A stretch of DNA of 38,934 nt from a bacterium (GTDB taxonomy: Bacteria; Krumholzibacteriota; Krumholzibacteriia; LZORAL124-64-63): positions 1 to 38,934 of the forward strand of contig JAHJTW010000062.1 of the NCBI GenBank assembly GCA_018829565.1, written 5' to 3'. Below are positions 18,334 to 26,615 of the stretch, piece after piece. The notes below the pieces were generated by a model. The model was given only the letters and a program-made list of their open reading frames with translations. It did not search any database and was not told the origin of the DNA. The stretch's first letter is position 1. Each line of letters starts with the position of its first letter. The position numbers and the translations under genes are program-made.

Positions 18334-19878
18334 TCAGTCCCCGACCAGCGCCGGCAGGTACACCCGGAATTCAGTTCCCGCGCCCGGCCGGCTGTCCACC
18401 TCGATGAACCCGCGCCAGTTGGTGACGATGCCGTAGGCGGTGGCCAGGCCCAGGCCCGTCCCCTTGCCGGGGTCCTTGGTCGTGAAGAACGGTTCGAAGA
18501 TCTGCTTGCACAGTTCGGGCGCCATGCCCGCGCCGGTGTCCTGCACCCGGATCCGCACGTAGGGCCCGGGGAGGGCCTCCTCCACGTCGGCGACCCGGTC
18601 CTCGCCGACCTCGGTGTTGGACGTCTCGATCGTCAGGCGGCCGCCGGACGGCATGGCGTCGCGGGCGTTGACGGTCAGGTTCATGAGCAGCTGCTCCATC
18701 TGGCCGGGATCGGCCCTCACCTGCCAGAGATTGGATGGGGTGATGATCTCCAGGAAGATCTCCGGGCCCGCGAGGTTCCCGAGCAGGGGGGCCAATTCGG
18801 CGATCAGGAGCCCGGGGTCGAGCTCGACCGGTTCGATGTGCTGCGTGCGGCTGAAGGTGAGCAGTTGCTGGGTCAGGCGCGCGGCCCGGACGCCTGTGTT
18901 GTGGATGTCGCCCAGCATCCTGAGGGTCTCGGCCTCGGACGCCGGTTCATTCAGGAGAAACTCGGCCGAGCCGTTGATCACCGCCAGCATGTTGTTGAAG
19001 TCGTGGGCCACCCCGCCGGCAAGGCGCCCGACGGCTTCGAGCTTCTGGACCTCGCGGAGCTGTTCCTGGACCCGGCGCAGGGCGTCCTCTGCCCGGCGCC
19101 GCTGCCGGATGTCCCGGAAGGCGACCACCGCGCCGAGCTGGGTGCCGTTGTCGTCGACCACCGGCGCCGCCGAGTCGTCGATGAGCACGACCTCGCCGTC
19201 GCTCCTGCGCAGGAGGACGGGGGCTTCCAGGGTCACGGCCCCGCCCGACGCCAGCGCCTGGAACACCGGATTGGCGACGGCGACGGCGCTCCCCTCGTCC
19301 TGCAAGGGCATCACCAGGTCGACCGGCATGCCCTCGGCGTCGGCGCTCGTCATGCCGGTGAGGGCTGCGGCCACCGGATTCATGAACGTGACGCGGCCCT
19401 CGGTGTCGGTGGCGATCACGCCGTCACCGATGCTCGAGAGGGTGGCAGCGTAGCGGCGCTCGCTTTCGCGCAGGCGTCCCTCCAGCTCGTGCCGGTGCAG
19501 CGACATCTCGATGGCCACCATCAGTTCCCGCTCGTTGAACGGCTTGAGCACGTAGCCGTAGGGCCCGGCCTCCTTGGCCCGGAGCAAGGTGTCGTGGTCC
19601 GAATGAGCCGTCAGGAAGACCACCGGGGCATGGAGCCTGCTGCGGATCGCCGTCGCGGCGGCGATTCCGTCGCGCGATCCCTTCAGGCGGATGTCCATGA
19701 GGATCAGTTCGGGGCGGTGCTGCTCGGCCGCCCGCTCGGCGGCCTCGGCGGTGTCGACGATCTCGACCGTCACCATGCCCATGCGGGCCAGGCGCTCGCG
19801 CAGCTCCTCGGCGATCAGGATCTCGTCCTCGACGACCAGGGTGCGAATCCCGGCCAGCGCGCTAGTCTGCAGCTTCAT
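18334..19878 (-). CDS. Hybrid REC-PAS-histidine kinase
   Basis: A 514-aa cytoplasmic protein. The ATG at 19878 is chosen for the GGAGG upstream and the natural REC start '[10 protein letters not shown]'. An N-terminal receiver (about 11-125) carries the phospho-acceptor D62 and the switch Lys in 'YVLKPF' (about 112). A PAS domain (about 142-258) follows ('[20 protein letters not shown]'). The HisKA box holds H292 in '[13 protein letters not shown]', then an HATPase with N, G1 (VQDTGAGM) and G2 (GKGTGLGLA) boxes. A receiver placed N-terminal with no DNA-binding output suggests a phosphorelay intermediate fed by the upstream kinase, which it overlaps by 17 nt. Confidence 0.85.
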   Translation of the reverse strand: MKLQTSALAGIRTLVVEDEILIAEELRERLARMGMVTVEIVDTAEAAERAAEQHRPELILMDIRLKGSRDGIAAATAIRSRLHAPVVFLTAHSDHDTLLRAKEAGPYGYVLKPFNERELMVAIEMSLHRHELEGRLRESERRYAATLSSIGDGVIATDTEGRVTFMNPVAAALTGMTSADAEGMPVDLVMPLQDEGSAVAVANPVFQALASGGAVTLEAPVLLRRSDGEVVLIDDSAAPVVDDNGTQLGAVVAFRDIRQRRRAEDALRRVQEQLREVQKLEAVGRLAGGVAHDFNNMLAVINGSAEFLLNEPASEAETLRMLGDIHNTGVRAARLTQQLLTFSRTQHIEPVELDPGLLIAELAPLLGNLAGPEIFLEIITPSNLWQVRADPGQMEQLLMNLTVNARDAMPSGGRLTIETSNTEVGEDRVADVEEALPGPYVRIRVQDTGAGMAPELCKQIFEPFFTTKDPGKGTGLGLATAYGIVTNWRGFIEVDSRPGAGTEFRVYLPALVGD

Positions 19879-21001
19879 CTTCGGCCTCCAGACCCAGTCT
19901 GACCTCCGTGCCCGGCTCGCGACGGAGGATGGTGATCTCGGCGTCCAGTTGGCGGGCCAGGGATCGCACGAGGTGCAATCCCAGCGTGTCGTCGGCATCC
20001 GACGATCCGGGGTCCGGCAGGCCGACGCCGTCGTCTGCGACGACCAGGTCGAGTCCGCCGGAGGCATTCTTGCCCAGCTCCACCCGCAACGTGCCGGTTC
20101 GCCCTTCGGGAAACGCGTGCTTCAAGGCGTTGGAGATCAGTTCGGTCAGGATGAGGCCGCACGGGATGGCCCGGTCGATGCCCAGCGGCGTCGGATCGAT
20201 GTCGAGCACCAGCCGCACGTCCGACCGCGCGGCGGAGGAGTTGCGGAGCATCTCGTTGGCCAGCTCGGCGGCGTAGTCGCCGAAGTCGACCTCGGAAAGG
20301 TCTTCGGACTGATAGAGGCGTTCGTGGACCAGGGCCATGGAGCGCACCCGCTCGCCGCACTCGTCCAGGATGCGGCGGGAGTCCTCGTCCCGCATGGCGC
20401 CCGACCTCAGGTACAGCAGGCTGCCGATCACGGCCAGGTTGTTCTTCACGCGGTGGTGGATCTCCTTGAGAAGGAGCTCCTTCTCCCGCAGGGAATCCAT
20501 CAGGCGCCGGGCCGCCAGCAGGCGCTCGGTGATGTCGATGATCGACGCCAGTACCATCGGTCCCTCGTCGGTGCTGATCGGATTCAGGCCGATCTCCACG
20601 GGCACCTCGCTGCCGTCGGCGCGCAGGGCGAACAGGTCCCGTCCGGCGCCCATGGCCCGGGCCGACGGCGCTGCGGCGTAACCCTCGCGCAGCCCGGCGT
20701 GGGATTTGCGGAATCGCTCGGGAACGAGCATCTCCAGGGGACGGCCCAGCAGATCCTGCCGGGCGTAGCCGAACAGCTTCTCGGCCTGGGTGTTGACGAG
20801 CACGATGTCACCCTTCCCGTCGACCGCGATCACGGCGCTGGGCGCGGCCTCGACGAAGAGCTGAAAGCGGCGCGAGGCGGACTGATCGGCGGACAGGCGC
20901 CTGACCTCGGCCTCCATGGCCCGGCGCCGCCGCACCTGCCCGGCCAGCAGGACGACCGCCGAGACCGCCACCGGCAGGGACAGCCCCGCCACCCACGCCA
21001 T
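19862..21001 (-). CDS. Membrane-anchored PAS histidine kinase (HisKA_2 type)
   Basis: A 379-aa protein from the ATG at 21001, preceded by GAGGTGA; GTG starts at 21013 and 21043 are alternatives. One N-terminal TM helix ([20 protein letters not shown]) is followed by a PAS domain ('[20 protein letters not shown] ... [20 protein letters not shown]'). Next comes the HisKA_2 dimerisation box '[20 protein letters not shown]' (H182/H183) and an HATPase ('[18 protein letters not shown]', 'DDGVGLP'). This class often phosphorylates stand-alone receivers. Here the next gene's N-terminal receiver is the obvious target, as the genes overlap. Confidence 0.83.
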   Translation of the reverse strand: MAWVAGLSLPVAVSAVVLLAGQVRRRRAMEAEVRRLSADQSASRRFQLFVEAAPSAVIAVDGKGDIVLVNTQAEKLFGYARQDLLGRPLEMLVPERFRKSHAGLREGYAAAPSARAMGAGRDLFALRADGSEVPVEIGLNPISTDEGPMVLASIIDITERLLAARRLMDSLREKELLLKEIHHRVKNNLAVIGSLLYLRSGAMRDEDSRRILDECGERVRSMALVHERLYQSEDLSEVDFGDYAAELANEMLRNSSAARSDVRLVLDIDPTPLGIDRAIPCGLILTELISNALKHAFPEGRTGTLRVELGKNASGGLDLVVADDGVGLPDPGSSDADDTLGLHLVRSLARQLDAEITILRREPGTEVRLGLEAEDEAAD

Positions 21002-21347
21002 CGGGTTCGTCACCTCGTCACCGTCCGTTCGTGGTGCGGACACCCACCCGGGTTCCCCCGGAGGAGAATCGGGAGGTGTGCCGCGACAACCAGGCGCCCG
21101 GATGGGATCCGGGACCTCGGCGCCCCCAGGGGGGATGCTGATCGAAACGGTTCGCTCGCTAAAAGTCTACTATTTTTGTCAGGTTTTGTCGACCGTTTGT
21201 GGCGGGTGGTGCTGAATGGGATCATGGGACGGTCAATTGGATCATTCCGGCCGCCAATGGTCCAATGAGCCGGCAAGGTGGAATCCGTCCGAGGGGTGAA
21301 GATGGGTTCCGGATGATCCCATTATCACGGGTTTCTCGGATCCCGCC
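21002..21347. other. Intergenic region with the shared short repeat
   Basis: 346 bp between the sensor kinase and the PIN gene. The main feature is copy b of the short repeat. A T-rich stretch (21166-21190) is also seen. No coding sequence was recognised. Confidence 0.45.
21213..21275. repeat. Short repeat shared with the PIN relic (copy b)
   Basis: CTGAATGGGATCATGGG, then a near-perfect inverted pair ATTGGATCATT (21234-21244) and AATGGTCCAAT (about 21254-21264), with one mismatch between the arms. Copy a lies beside the PIN relic at 14868. Both copies sit at the 3' side of PIN sequences. Confidence 0.45.
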
Positions 21348-21752
21348 CTACACCAGATAATCGTCCACGAATAGGCGCGGTGTCAGGATCTGCACCCCCT
21401 GGAAACCATCCACATGCAACAGGTGGCTGTCTCCGCTCACAATAGTCGGCGCCTTCGCTCCGATGGCACAGGCCAGGAACTTGTCATCTGAGGGGTCCTC
21501 GCAAACGGGGACCGTCAATTCCGGGACACTTACCAGTTCTCCATTTGCGGCGATCAAGGCCAGGAATGGATTGGCATCTACGCGGGGGTACTTTTCGTTC
21601 AAGCGGAGACCGACAAGCCAGTATTCCTCGAAAATCTCCGGAGTGAGAACAAGGGCTAACCGTCCTGAACGCCAGGCCTCGAGAATCAGATGAGGTGGAC
21701 CGCCGAAAAAGATCCCGGACATCAACACGTTGGTGTCCAGGACCACCCTCAA
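21348..21752 (-). CDS. PIN-domain toxin
   Basis: A 134-aa ribonuclease-type toxin. It starts at a TTG at 21752 that overlaps the antitoxin stop (TTGA); an in-frame GTG at 21746 is possible. Catalytic acids are all present: D6 in 'VVLDTNVLMSG', a Glu in 'TPEIFEEY' (about 39-43), D86/D90 in 'CEDPSDDKFLACA' and D108 in 'IVSGDSHLL'. Length and motifs match the 'PIN family putative toxin component' group. A broken near-identical paralogue lies at 14917-15078. Confidence 0.88.
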   Translation of the reverse strand: MRVVLDTNVLMSGIFFGGPPHLILEAWRSGRLALVLTPEIFEEYWLVGLRLNEKYPRVDANPFLALIAANGELVSVPELTVPVCEDPSDDKFLACAIGAKAPTIVSGDSHLLHVDGFQGVQILTPRLFVDDYLV

Positions 21753-22009
21753 CTCCGCCCTTTGACCTTCCTCACCGCCTCGGCAACATCCGATTCCCTC
21801 AGGCCGGCGTCCTTTGCCTGCTTTCGCGCCTTGCTGACCAGACCATCGAACTGGTCCATGGACGGGGAGTTGATGATCTTCAGGATGACCACGTCCCCCT
21901 CGCCGATCACGACGAACCGGGTGCCGGCGTCAAGACCGAGCCGCTTGCGGATCTCCTCCGGAATGACCACTTGCCCCCTCGACGACATCTTGGTTGTGGC
22001 AGGATTCAT
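21749..22009 (-). CDS. AbrB/MazE/SpoVT-type antitoxin
   Basis: An 86-aa protein with an AGAGGTG ribosome site before the ATG. The N-terminal swapped-hairpin DNA-binding domain is clear: 'TKMSSRGQVVIPEEIRKRLGL', 'GTRFVVIGEGDVVILK'. The C-terminal half is helical and charged ('FDGLVSKARKQAKDAGLRESD'), as expected for toxin binding. It overlaps the PIN toxin by 4 nt. The operator palindrome lies directly upstream. Confidence 0.88.
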   Translation of the reverse strand: MNPATTKMSSRGQVVIPEEIRKRLGLDAGTRFVVIGEGDVVILKIINSPSMDQFDGLVSKARKQAKDAGLRESDVAEAVRKVKGRS

Positions 22010-22023
22010 GTTTCACCTCTTTG

Positions 22024-22057
22024 TTTGGTTAATCTTATTGATAAGATTACAACCAAA
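22024..22057 (-). promoter_or_regulatory. Palindromic operator of the AbrB-PIN operon
   Basis: Perfect inner inverted repeat AATCTTAT-TG-ATAAGATT (22031-22048), flanked by an outer pair TTTGGTT (22024-22030) and AACCAAA (22051-22057). It lies 15 bp upstream of the antitoxin start in an AT-rich patch. It fits autoregulation by a dimeric AbrB-type repressor. Confidence 0.6.
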
Positions 22058-22174
22058 GAGAGGCGGCGTCAATTCACCTCATGGCAACCAGCGCGCCAGG
22101 AGCCGCTGGGGATTCAGGAGGAGCGGCCTTCCAGCTCCCATTCCCTCCCCAGGTCCGTTGCGGAAACCTGGGCC

Positions 22175-22394
22175 GGGTCCGGGAAGTCAGTGGGCCTCAG
22201 AAGGAGCGACTCCATTCCCGAGGGGGTCCCCCGGGGGACCTACAATGCCAATATCTGGCTCTAATCGCCTGTTTAGAGGCGTTTTCAGGAAGTCGGCGGA
22301 TTTTGAAGGTCACCTGGTCCGGGGGCAGGCTTGCCCAAAGCTGGTCTTCCGGACCTGAGCCTGGGCCGATTGTACACGGTATACAGCGTGGGGA
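22175..22394 (+). repeat. R1 repeat, full copy
   Basis: About 220 bp, clearly alignable with 24715-24935 from GGGTCCGGGAAGTCA to GTATACAGCGTGGGGA. Elements in order: C5G5 palindrome (22228-22237), TACAAT (22241-22246), hairpin CTCTAA/TTAGAG (22259-22278) followed by GGCGTTTT, a conserved body (CCCAAAGCTGGTCTTCC), then GTACACGGTATACAGCG. The last part resembles operators of toxin-antitoxin operons. No reading frame is conserved between copies. Confidence 0.75.
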
Positions 22395-22490
22395 TGGGTT
22401 CCATCACACACGGGGCCAGGGTCGCTCGATGAGCATGAATCCCCGATGGAACCAGGGCAACCTAACGGAAAATAAACCGGGTGAAATGTG

Positions 22491-22518
22491 TGGAAATGGG
22501 TTAAAAACATGGTAGAAT
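22491..22518 (+). promoter_or_regulatory. Promoter of the HTH-TM-FG-GAP gene
   Basis: TGGAAA (22491-22496), a 16-nt spacer, TAGAAT (22513-22518). The expected start is near 22525, giving a leader of about 90 nt before the ATG at 22617. Confidence 0.5.
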
Positions 22519-22616
22519 AGGGGTTGCGTCAGTCCTGGCATTCGCTTGATCAATCACGAACATCTGCGGGACCTGAGAATCAGGTCGCCCCATTCATCGC
22601 CCGGGATCTCGCCCAT

Positions 22617-23933
22617 ATGAAGATTGCAGGACAGCATGTCGACCTGAGAGGAACCGGTTTTCCGGACACCCTCAGAACCCTCCGTGAAGCCAGACACCTC
22701 AGCCAGAGCGAACTGGCCGACCTTGCCGGTCTCACCTACCGGACGGTTCACGATCTCGAACTCGGAAAACGGGGACGGGTCCAGCAGAAGACCCTGTTCA
22801 TGCTCGCCAATGCCCTCGAGGTCGGCCTCGATGACCTGATCTCCCGGGACTCCGGCCCCGAGCCCGCCCTCGGCAGCAGCACTAGCGGCAGCAGTCGCCG
22901 CCCAGGACGGCCATGGCGGCTGGTTCTCGCCATCGTTGTCCCGGCGGTGCTGGTCGCCGGCTGGATGTGGGCCAGCCAGTTCGGTCACGAGCATGCCCGC
23001 TGGGCCGTCGAGGACGGCACGCTCGAGGTCAGGGACGGACTGTTCGGCCACAAGCTCTGGGGATGGAACGAGTCCGGAGCCGTGTCCGGCGGCTGGGAGT
23101 CCCCCTGGGACAGGAACCTGCTTCTTGTCACCACCACCCGCATGGCTCAGGGGCGCGGGCAGGTCATCTGCGTCGAAAAGGCCACGGGAGACACTCTCTG
23201 GGCGGTCAGTCCCGACATACCCGCCCTCGTCAGGGCCTTCGGGGAGGAGGACGTCCTGAGCGCGGAATTCGGCTGCAAGATCATCGGATCCGTGGATCTC
23301 GATGGGGACGGCCGGCCGGCGGTCCTCGCCTATTTCACCCACGGGAAGTACTACCCCACGGCGCTCGCGGTCATTGACGAGGCGGGCCGCCGGGTCTCCC
23401 AGTATTCCCACCGTGGCCATCTGTTCGACATCCTCATCCATGACCTGGATTCCGATGGCAAGGACGAGATCATCGCCTCCGGGACGAACAACTGCCCCGA
23501 TCACCGGGGCGCCACCGTGCTGATCCTGGACGAGGGTCATTCCGGGGGAGCCTCGGCCGACCGCTGGTGCACCCTGGGGCCCGAGGCGGAACAGGATTCC
23601 GCACTGGCCCGGGTCGTCCTCCCCGGGTACCCTGAACCCATCATGGAAGCGCTCCAGATTTCCCGGCTGGGGGCATTCGAAATCCAGGTATTCCAGAATT
23701 CGGGGCAGGATTGCCTCATCACGGTCGAGGTTGGCGGCCATGACCCGATGCAAAGGATCTTCGTGACCTTCGGCTCCGATTTGACGCCCCTGTACGCCGA
23801 ACCCAAGGACCGCCTGGTCGAGATCGCTCCGGCCTTGTTTCCCGATCTTCCCCCCGAGGATCGTGGACCCGCGGATCGGGAATGGCTGACGAGGTGGCTG
23901 GCCGGTTATCGCCGAATTCCATCGGAACCCTGA
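22617..23933 (+). CDS. HTH-transmembrane-FG-GAP protein
   Basis: A 438-aa protein; the ATG at 22617 is chosen because the HTH follows directly (ribosome site weak, GGGAT). Residues 18-76 form an XRE helix-turn-helix ('SQSELADLAGLTYRTVHDLE'). A Ser/Pro/Gly linker (79-98) leads to one TM helix (100-119). The outer part has two Ca-binding FG-GAP/VCBS-like loops, DLDGDGR (227-233) and DLDSDGKDE (276-284), in a beta-propeller-like context. With the N-terminus inside, a DNA-binding domain would be tethered to an external propeller, like a one-component transmembrane regulator. Its ligand and target are unknown. It has its own promoter and no operon partner. Confidence 0.7.
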   Translation: MKIAGQHVDLRGTGFPDTLRTLREARHLSQSELADLAGLTYRTVHDLELGKRGRVQQKTLFMLANALEVGLDDLISRDSGPEPALGSSTSGSSRRPGRPWRLVLAIVVPAVLVAGWMWASQFGHEHARWAVEDGTLEVRDGLFGHKLWGWNESGAVSGGWESPWDRNLLLVTTTRMAQGRGQVICVEKATGDTLWAVSPDIPALVRAFGEEDVLSAEFGCKIIGSVDLDGDGRPAVLAYFTHGKYYPTALAVIDEAGRRVSQYSHRGHLFDILIHDLDSDGKDEIIASGTNNCPDHRGATVLILDEGHSGGASADRWCTLGPEAEQDSALARVVLPGYPEPIMEALQISRLGAFEIQVFQNSGQDCLITVEVGGHDPMQRIFVTFGSDLTPLYAEPKDRLVEIAPALFPDLPPEDRGPADREWLTRWLAGYRRIPSEP

Positions 23934-23940
23934 TCGATCG

Positions 23941-23968
23941 CTCGAAATCGGTGTCGATGATGCGGCTC
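23941..23968 (-). pseudogene. 28-bp remnant of a DUF4143 ATPase gene
   Basis: Identical over 28 bp to 25683-25710, inside the DUF4143 ATPase gene (codons for RIIDTDFE). It is followed within 4 bp by repeat R2a, whose other copy lies upstream of that ATPase. It is best read as the scar of a deleted paralogous ATPase locus. A chance match of this length is unlikely. Confidence 0.55.
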
Positions 23969-23971
23969 CTG

Positions 23972-24040
23972 GGCTACCATTCATGCAGGCCGTGGGCTCC
24001 AACATCTGCACCATTGTGGCCACTCGAATGGAATGCGGCG
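23972..24040. repeat. R2 repeat, copy a
   Basis: 69 bp, with 8 mismatches to 26396-26464. The invariant core is GGGCTCCAACATCTGCA and TGGCCACTCGAATGGAA. It lies just downstream of the orphan ParD-like gene (minus strand), where a ParE toxin gene would be expected. Confidence 0.7.
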
Positions 24041-24070
24041 TGGGCGACTTCAACGCTCGCACCTGGCGGT

Positions 24071-24328
24071 TCAACTCATTCGTGATTGCAACCAGGATCG
24101 CAGCTCGGCCATGGCTTCTTCCCCGTCGCGGGTCTCACCCTGCTCGATCTGGTCGATGCCCTTCTGGATTTCCTCCCGAAGGGACTGCAGCCTCGCCTCG
24201 TGCAATCGTTCCCTTTCACGGAGGAGCCTGAGTCCGTCGCGCACGACCTCGCTGGCCGAGGCGTAGTCGCCTGAATCGACCCTGGAGCGGACATAATCTT
24301 CGAGCTCACGGCCAATCGAGACATTCAT
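24071..24328 (-). CDS. Orphan ParD-like antitoxin
   Basis: An 85-aa protein. The ATG at 24328 is chosen for the strong GGGAGGT site; an in-frame extension to 24373 covers the promoter. It has the RHH start 'MNVSIGRELEDYVRSRVDSG' and the ParD/CC2985 signature 'YASASEVVRDGLRLLRERE', then a charged helix. The partner parE should follow at once, but the next 140 bp hold repeat R2a and an ATPase scar, with no ParE-like frame. It is therefore an antitoxin without its toxin. Confidence 0.8.
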   Translation of the reverse strand: MNVSIGRELEDYVRSRVDSGDYASASEVVRDGLRLLRERERLHEARLQSLREEIQKGIDQIEQGETRDGEEAMAELRSWLQSRMS

Positions 24329-24361
24329 ATGGGGACCTCCCGGTCTGAAATGATGGGCATC

Positions 24362-24401
24362 AGGATATCCCACTTCTCCCCTTTATGTCAATTTTTGACA
24401 T
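24362..24401 (-). promoter_or_regulatory. Promoter and operator of the ParD-like gene
   Basis: Minus-strand TTGACA (24391-24386), an 18-nt spacer, TATCCT (24367-24362). A perfect inverted repeat ATGTCAA-TTT-TTGACAT (24385-24401) covers the -35 box. Repressor binding there would shut off the gene, the usual antitoxin autoregulation. Confidence 0.6.
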
Positions 24402-25004
24402 CAATTCCCGCCATCAAACCACCCTTCCCGAAAATTGCAAAACTTGCAAGAGGGCCTCCTAAAAACATACGATTCAACGGCTTGGGGCCTTTCAGCTCTC
24501 AAATTGAAAAGACTGGCGTCTATTAACTTGTTTTTCTGCAACATTTTATAGGTTAGAAGGTCTTTACCAATTCCATTTCCTGGCTCTAGCCATTCTTGCA
24601 AATCTTGCATAGCCATTTCTTAGCCATTTCCATTTCTACATTCATCCCATAGCCCTCAGGGGTATTCGGGGCAGCTCAGGATGTGGAATCCATTCTGGAA
24701 TAGGGCCAGGGCTTGGGTCCGGGAAGTCACCCAGCAACGGAGGGAACAACCCGATACTCGATGGGGTCCCCCGGGGGGCCTACAATGCCAATATCGGCCT
24801 CTAATCACCTGTTTAGAGGCGTTTTCAGGAAAGTCGGCGGATTTGGGAGGTCACCAGGTCCAGGGGAAGGCTCGCCCAAAGCTGGTCTTCCCGACCTGAG
24901 CCCGGGCATCGCGTACACGGTATACAGCGTGGGGACGCGTTATTGCGAGGATTACCATGGTAAAACCGATTGAGATCAACTGCACCTGGGGGGGCGACGC
25001 CGGT
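24402..25004. other. Intergenic region: AT-rich segment and R1 repeat
   Basis: 603 bp. The first 260 bp (to about 24660) are AT-rich and unlike the surroundings, with two near-copies of TTGCAAAwCTTGCA (about 24436 and 24594) and tandem TAGCCATTT units near 24608-24632. The second half is R1 (24715-24935), then about 70 bp to the ATPase stop. No gene was recognised. Confidence 0.5.
24715..24935 (+). repeat. R1 repeat, full copy
   Basis: C5G6 palindrome (24768-24778), TACAAT (24781-24786), hairpin CCTCTAA (24798-24804) and TTAGAGG (24813-24819), then CGTTTTC, the body with CCCAAAGCTGGTCTTCC, and GTACACGGTATACAGCG (to about 24929). This is the best-preserved copy and aligns over its whole length with 22175-22394. 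Both copies have the same orientation. Confidence 0.75.
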
Positions 25005-26276
25005 TCAAGCGCCAAGCAACGCCAGGGGAATGACGGCAACCCCGTCGGCTCGCCTGAAGGCGCGAGGCCCGGTGTTGATCACGGCGGCATCGAGGAGGTC
25101 TTCCCCGAGCTGGTCGCGCAACCAGATCAGGTTCCTGACGTCCGCGTCCTCGACGACACCACTCAGCTTCACCTCCAAGGCAACGATCCTCTGGTCGGCG
25201 CGCTCGACGATGAGGTCGACCTCCCGGCGCGCGCCGTGAAGTCGTAGGTGCCGGACCCTGGCCTCAGCCGGCTGGGCCTGGACGCGCACGCAGAGCGTCA
25301 CCAACGACTCGAAGAGATGGCCGAGCAGCGTCCCATCCCGCGGAACAGCTACGCTTGTCTCTTGGCCGCCCAGCAATGCTCCGGTGGCGAGGCCCAGCAT
25401 CCGTGTGGCGAGGCCCGGGTCCGCAAGGTGGTGCTTCGGTGCCTGGGAAAGCCGGTGCAGCCAGTTGCGCGACGGTAGCCAGGGCAGCACAGGATCGAGG
25501 ATCCAGAGTCGCTCGAGAACCTCCCGGTACGGAACGGTCGCCGTCTTGGCCGGCTTGTCACCCTGGCCGCCGGTCGCGGCATCGCGGATGGTCTCGAACG
25601 AAGCTGTCGTCGCGGTGGCGGCGGCATACGCGGCCATCCAGCGCTCCAGCGTCTCGGGACGGCGGACAGCGTGTCCTTGGTCCTCGAAATCGGTGTCGAT
25701 GATGCGGCTCAGGTATCCGTCAAGCTGACGGCGCAGCGCACGATCCGAAAGTTGCCGGATCGCCGGGAAGCCCGATGCCACGATCTCGTGGACGTAGTCG
25801 GCCAGCGTCACCCCGGTGCTTCCGGCGATTTGGGGATGATCCCCGCGGAGCAGTCGCGACAGGCTGACGGTCGGCTCGCCGATGCCACGCTCGGCGAGGG
25901 TCATCGGCCGCATCCGGAGCGTCACGATCCGGCCTGCGCCCGAGTGCGATGGAGCAGCCGAGGGACTGGACGACCCGGTCAACAGGAATCGGCCAGGCTC
26001 GCTGCCACGGTCGACGGCCCGGCGGACGGCGTCCCAGACCGCCGGAACGCGTTGCCACTCGTCGATCAGGATCGGGGCCTCGCCGTCGAGCAGGTGGAAC
26101 GGATCCGCCTCGGCGATCGCCCGCTGTGCAGGATCGTCCAGGTACCAGGCCGTCCGGGCCCGCCTCTCGGCGGTCGCGGTCTTCCCGATGCCACGTGGCC
26201 CCTGCAGGGCCATGGCGGGGAGTTCGGTCAGCAGGTCGTCCAGTTCGTCGTCCACGATACGTCGGCGGTATTCCAT
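25005..26276 (-). CDS. AAA ATPase with DUF4143 C-terminus
   Basis: A 423-aa protein with AGGTGGA before the ATG. Walker A GPRGIGKT (26-33), Walker B 'ILIDEWQ' (69-75) and sensor-like 'RFLLTGSSSP'. The middle region 'LDGYLSRIIDTDF' and the C-terminal nuclease-like fold 'REVDLIVE ... ALEVK' (about 350-375) identify the AAA_14/DUF4143 family. These ATPases are common in bacteria as accessory genes linked with toxin-antitoxin loci. The role is not established, and the PD-(D/E)XK-like acids are kept. It stands alone, with R2b 120 bp upstream. Confidence 0.85.
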   Translation of the reverse strand: MEYRRRIVDDELDDLLTELPAMALQGPRGIGKTATAERRARTAWYLDDPAQRAIAEADPFHLLDGEAPILIDEWQRVPAVWDAVRRAVDRGSEPGRFLLTGSSSPSAAPSHSGAGRIVTLRMRPMTLAERGIGEPTVSLSRLLRGDHPQIAGSTGVTLADYVHEIVASGFPAIRQLSDRALRRQLDGYLSRIIDTDFEDQGHAVRRPETLERWMAAYAAATATTASFETIRDAATGGQGDKPAKTATVPYREVLERLWILDPVLPWLPSRNWLHRLSQAPKHHLADPGLATRMLGLATGALLGGQETSVAVPRDGTLLGHLFESLVTLCVRVQAQPAEARVRHLRLHGARREVDLIVERADQRIVALEVKLSGVVEDADVRNLIWLRDQLGEDLLDAAVINTGPRAFRRADGVAVIPLALLGA

Positions 26277-26395
26277 GTATCCACCTGGTGGCCAGGGTTG
26301 CGGTCAAGCAGCGTAGGCGAACTGCGCTGCCCCGTGCGACTTAACTTCAAGATGGTTTTCCAGTGGAATGTAGACTACCATTTCTGCGGCTTCTA

Positions 26396-26464
26396 GGCTA
26401 CCATTTATGCAGACCATGGGCTCCAACATCTGCAATATTCTGGCCACTCGAATGGAACTCGGCG
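26396..26464. repeat. R2 repeat, copy b
   Basis: Matches R2a (23972-24040) at 61 of 69 positions. It lies 120 bp upstream of the DUF4143 ATPase start. A partial tandem copy of its first 16 bp lies just before it (about 26374-26390), which may be operator-like. Confidence 0.7.
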
Positions 26465-26561
26465 AGCCGGTTTTTTGGTTTGAGCCCAATGGGCAGGCCA
26501 AATCGTTCCTCGACCGGTGATCTGATCACGGCGGATTATATTTGATCCGAAGCGGGCCTCA

Positions 26562-26615
26562 AGGTGGTCGCAGATTGCGACCACCTGGGTCACCCGCATT
26601 CGAGTTTCTCGTCAG
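26562..26615. repeat. R3 palindromic repeat, copy a
   Basis: A perfect 10-bp inverted repeat GGTGGTCGCA-GAT-TGCGACCACC (26563-26585), followed by TGGGTCACCCGCATTCGAG and TCGTCA. It recurs at 27711-27763. Transcribed, it would make a strong hairpin. Confidence 0.65.

Larger units (their letters stand above)
22010..22616. other. Intergenic region: operator, R1 repeat, promoter
   Basis: 607 bp between divergent genes. From left: the AbrB-PIN operator, about 110 bp of unremarkable GC-rich sequence, a full R1 copy (22175-22394), and an AT-richer zone with the promoter of the HTH-TM gene. No coding sequence. Confidence 0.55.

Noticed and set aside
24401-24616. 71-codon minus-strand frame in the AT-rich segment
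   Set aside because: No ribosome site, no family resemblance, and an odd composition. Treated as non-coding.
26472-26484. GGTTTTTTGGTTT shared with 38360-38372
   Set aside because: Low-complexity T-rich 13-mer; flanks do not align convincingly.
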